Of a stretch of 6,013 bases of DNA, positions 5,255 through 6,013 are shown piece after piece. The notes below the pieces were generated by a model. That model worked only from the letters and a program-made list of their open reading frames with translations. It was not told the DNA's origin and did no database searches. Each line of letters opens with the position of its first letter. Position 1 is the first letter of the stretch. The DNA comes from Solirubrobacteraceae bacterium (GTDB taxonomy: Bacteria; Actinomycetota; Thermoleophilia; Solirubrobacterales; Solirubrobacteraceae), in NCBI GenBank assembly GCA_030149625.1, contig JASLHP010000174.1, positions 1 to 6,013 of the forward strand, read 5' to 3'. Both the position numbers and the translations under genes were made by a program.

Positions 5255-5257
5255 GCG
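5248..5257. repeat. 10-bp palindrome at the shared PfkB/BadF stop codons
   Basis: CGCCTAGGCG is a perfect palindrome. Its central CTAG (5251-5254) supplies TAG stops to both convergent genes, one on each strand, giving a 4-bp overlap. There is no loop, so it is not a terminator by itself. CTAG is generally scarce in bacterial DNA. Confidence 0.6.
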
Positions 5258-6012
5258 CGCAGTGACCGCTCGATCAGCGGCGCGAGCTCCCCGTGCGCGA
5301 TCGCGTCCCCGTTGCCGCACATGCGCGCCGCGAGCAGCAGGCTGCCGCCGACGGGCGCCATCTCGACTGTCTCCACGCGCGCGCCGGGAGCGCATGCGTG
5401 GATCGTCTCGGTCAGCGGCTGGATGAACACTCTCCCCGCCTTGAACGCGCTGCCGATCAGACCGACGGGAAATGCCGCGCCGCTGGCGTCGCCGGGGTCC
5501 TCGCCGAGACCGGTCTCGCGAATCACCGCGGCTATCTGCTCGCCCAACTCGCGTGCCCCTCGCGCGTATAGATCGCGCGCGATCGTGTCGCCGCGCTCAG
5601 CCAGCTTCGCCGTTTCGATCGCGAACGCCGCGATTTCGCCCTTCGTCAGCGGCTTGGAGTAGACGCGCGCCGCCACCGCCTCGACGCTCGGCTCGCCGAA
5701 GAACGCCGGCAGCGCATCGCTCAAAGCCGTAGCCGGGCCAGACGCCTCGCGATGGCGCAACGCCGCCTTGATCGACTGCACACCCAACCAATAGCCCGAC
5801 CCCTCGTCCCCGAGCACATGACCCCAGCCACCGGCGCGCCACGCGCGCGCCCTCGCGCCCTCGCCGCCGACGCCGAACACGTTCGAGCCCGTGCCCGCGA
5901 TCGCCGCCACGCCCGGTCCGCCGCCGGTCGCCGTTGCCCACGCGGCGACCACGTCGTTGACCACGAGCCATGCGTCGGTGCGCGCCGAGCGCACGTTGCG
6001 CGCCACGTCCTC
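5251..6012 (-). CDS. BadF/BcrA-type ATPase, N-acetylglucosamine kinase-like (N-terminus outside window)
   Basis: The frame stays open to the right edge (last full codon 6012-6010, reading E-D-V-A-R). The real start is most likely beyond the window; the GTG at 6006 is internal. The 253 visible residues are the C-terminal part of an ASKHA-fold sugar kinase of the BadF/BadG/BcrA/BcrD family, whose characterised single-domain members include NAGK-type N-acetylglucosamine kinases. From the visible start: WLVVNDVVAAW (15-25) with the conserved Asp, GVAAIAGTGSNVFGV (34-48), the phosphate-binding loop, then GGWGHVLGDEGSGYWLG, the most diagnostic family block. Near the C-terminus, FPVGLIGSAFKAG and VEMAPVGGSLLLAA match the second half of the fold. 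About 50-65 N-terminal residues, including the first phosphate loop, are missing. It converges on PfkB with overlapping stops, so the two sugar kinases cannot share a transcript. GlcNAc or glucosamine as substrate is family-based inference. Confidence 0.92.
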   Translation of the reverse strand, partial: EDVARNVRSARTDAWLVVNDVVAAWATATGGGPGVAAIAGTGSNVFGVGGEGARARAWRAGGWGHVLGDEGSGYWLGVQSIKAALRHREASGPATALSDALPAFFGEPSVEAVAARVYSKPLTKGEIAAFAIETAKLAERGDTIARDLYARGARELGEQIAAVIRETGLGEDPGDASGAAFPVGLIGSAFKAGRVFIQPLTETIHACAPGARVETVEMAPVGGSLLLAARMCGNGDAIAHGELAPLIERSLRA

Positions 6013-6013
6013 C

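Overview
This is a GC-rich bacterial window in which eight protein genes fill almost all of the sequence. GC is concentrated at third codon positions. The gene set (an LppP/LprE-type lipoprotein domain, a split-barrel PPOX/F420-type flavoprotein, a GreA with the GDLKENSEY core, and a CHAD protein) suggests a high-GC actinobacterium. My best guess is class Thermoleophilia (Solirubrobacterales-like), judged from recognised protein style only. There is no rRNA, tRNA, CRISPR array, insertion sequence or phage gene.

Layout, left to right: (1) 1-478 (+), the 3' end of an LppP/LprE-family exported lipoprotein. (2) 545-946 (+), a PPOX-class F420/flavin split-barrel protein. (3) 955-1230 (-), a 91-residue putative zinc-binding protein of unknown function. 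(4) about 1141 or 1229 to 2382 (+), a CHAD-domain protein with an N-terminal membrane segment and a problematic start. (5) 2375-2869 (-), greA. (6) 2913-4271 (-), a secreted GH76-family protein of the endo-alpha-1,6-mannanase family. (7) 4418-5254 (+), a PfkB/ribokinase-family sugar kinase. (8) 5251-6012 (-), the C-terminal part of a BadF/BcrA-type N-acetylglucosamine kinase-like ATPase, cut by the window edge.

The genes mostly alternate strand, so few can form operons. The possible pairs are genes 1-2 (66-nt gap) and GH76-greA (43-nt gap, with a GC-rich hairpin in it). A carbohydrate theme covers the right half: a secreted glycan hydrolase, a divergently transcribed sugar kinase, and a second sugar kinase converging on the first. 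CHAD and GreA are housekeeping or stress functions with no obvious link to it.

I see no clear new multi-gene system. The most interesting signals are at the junctions. All three convergent gene ends (946/955, 2375/2382, 5251/5254) carry perfect inverted repeats, two of them built around the stop codons. The divergent GH76/PfkB spacer holds a long nested palindrome. The divergent zinc-protein/CHAD start looks like a shared CATG with a one-base frame disruption in the CHAD N-terminus.
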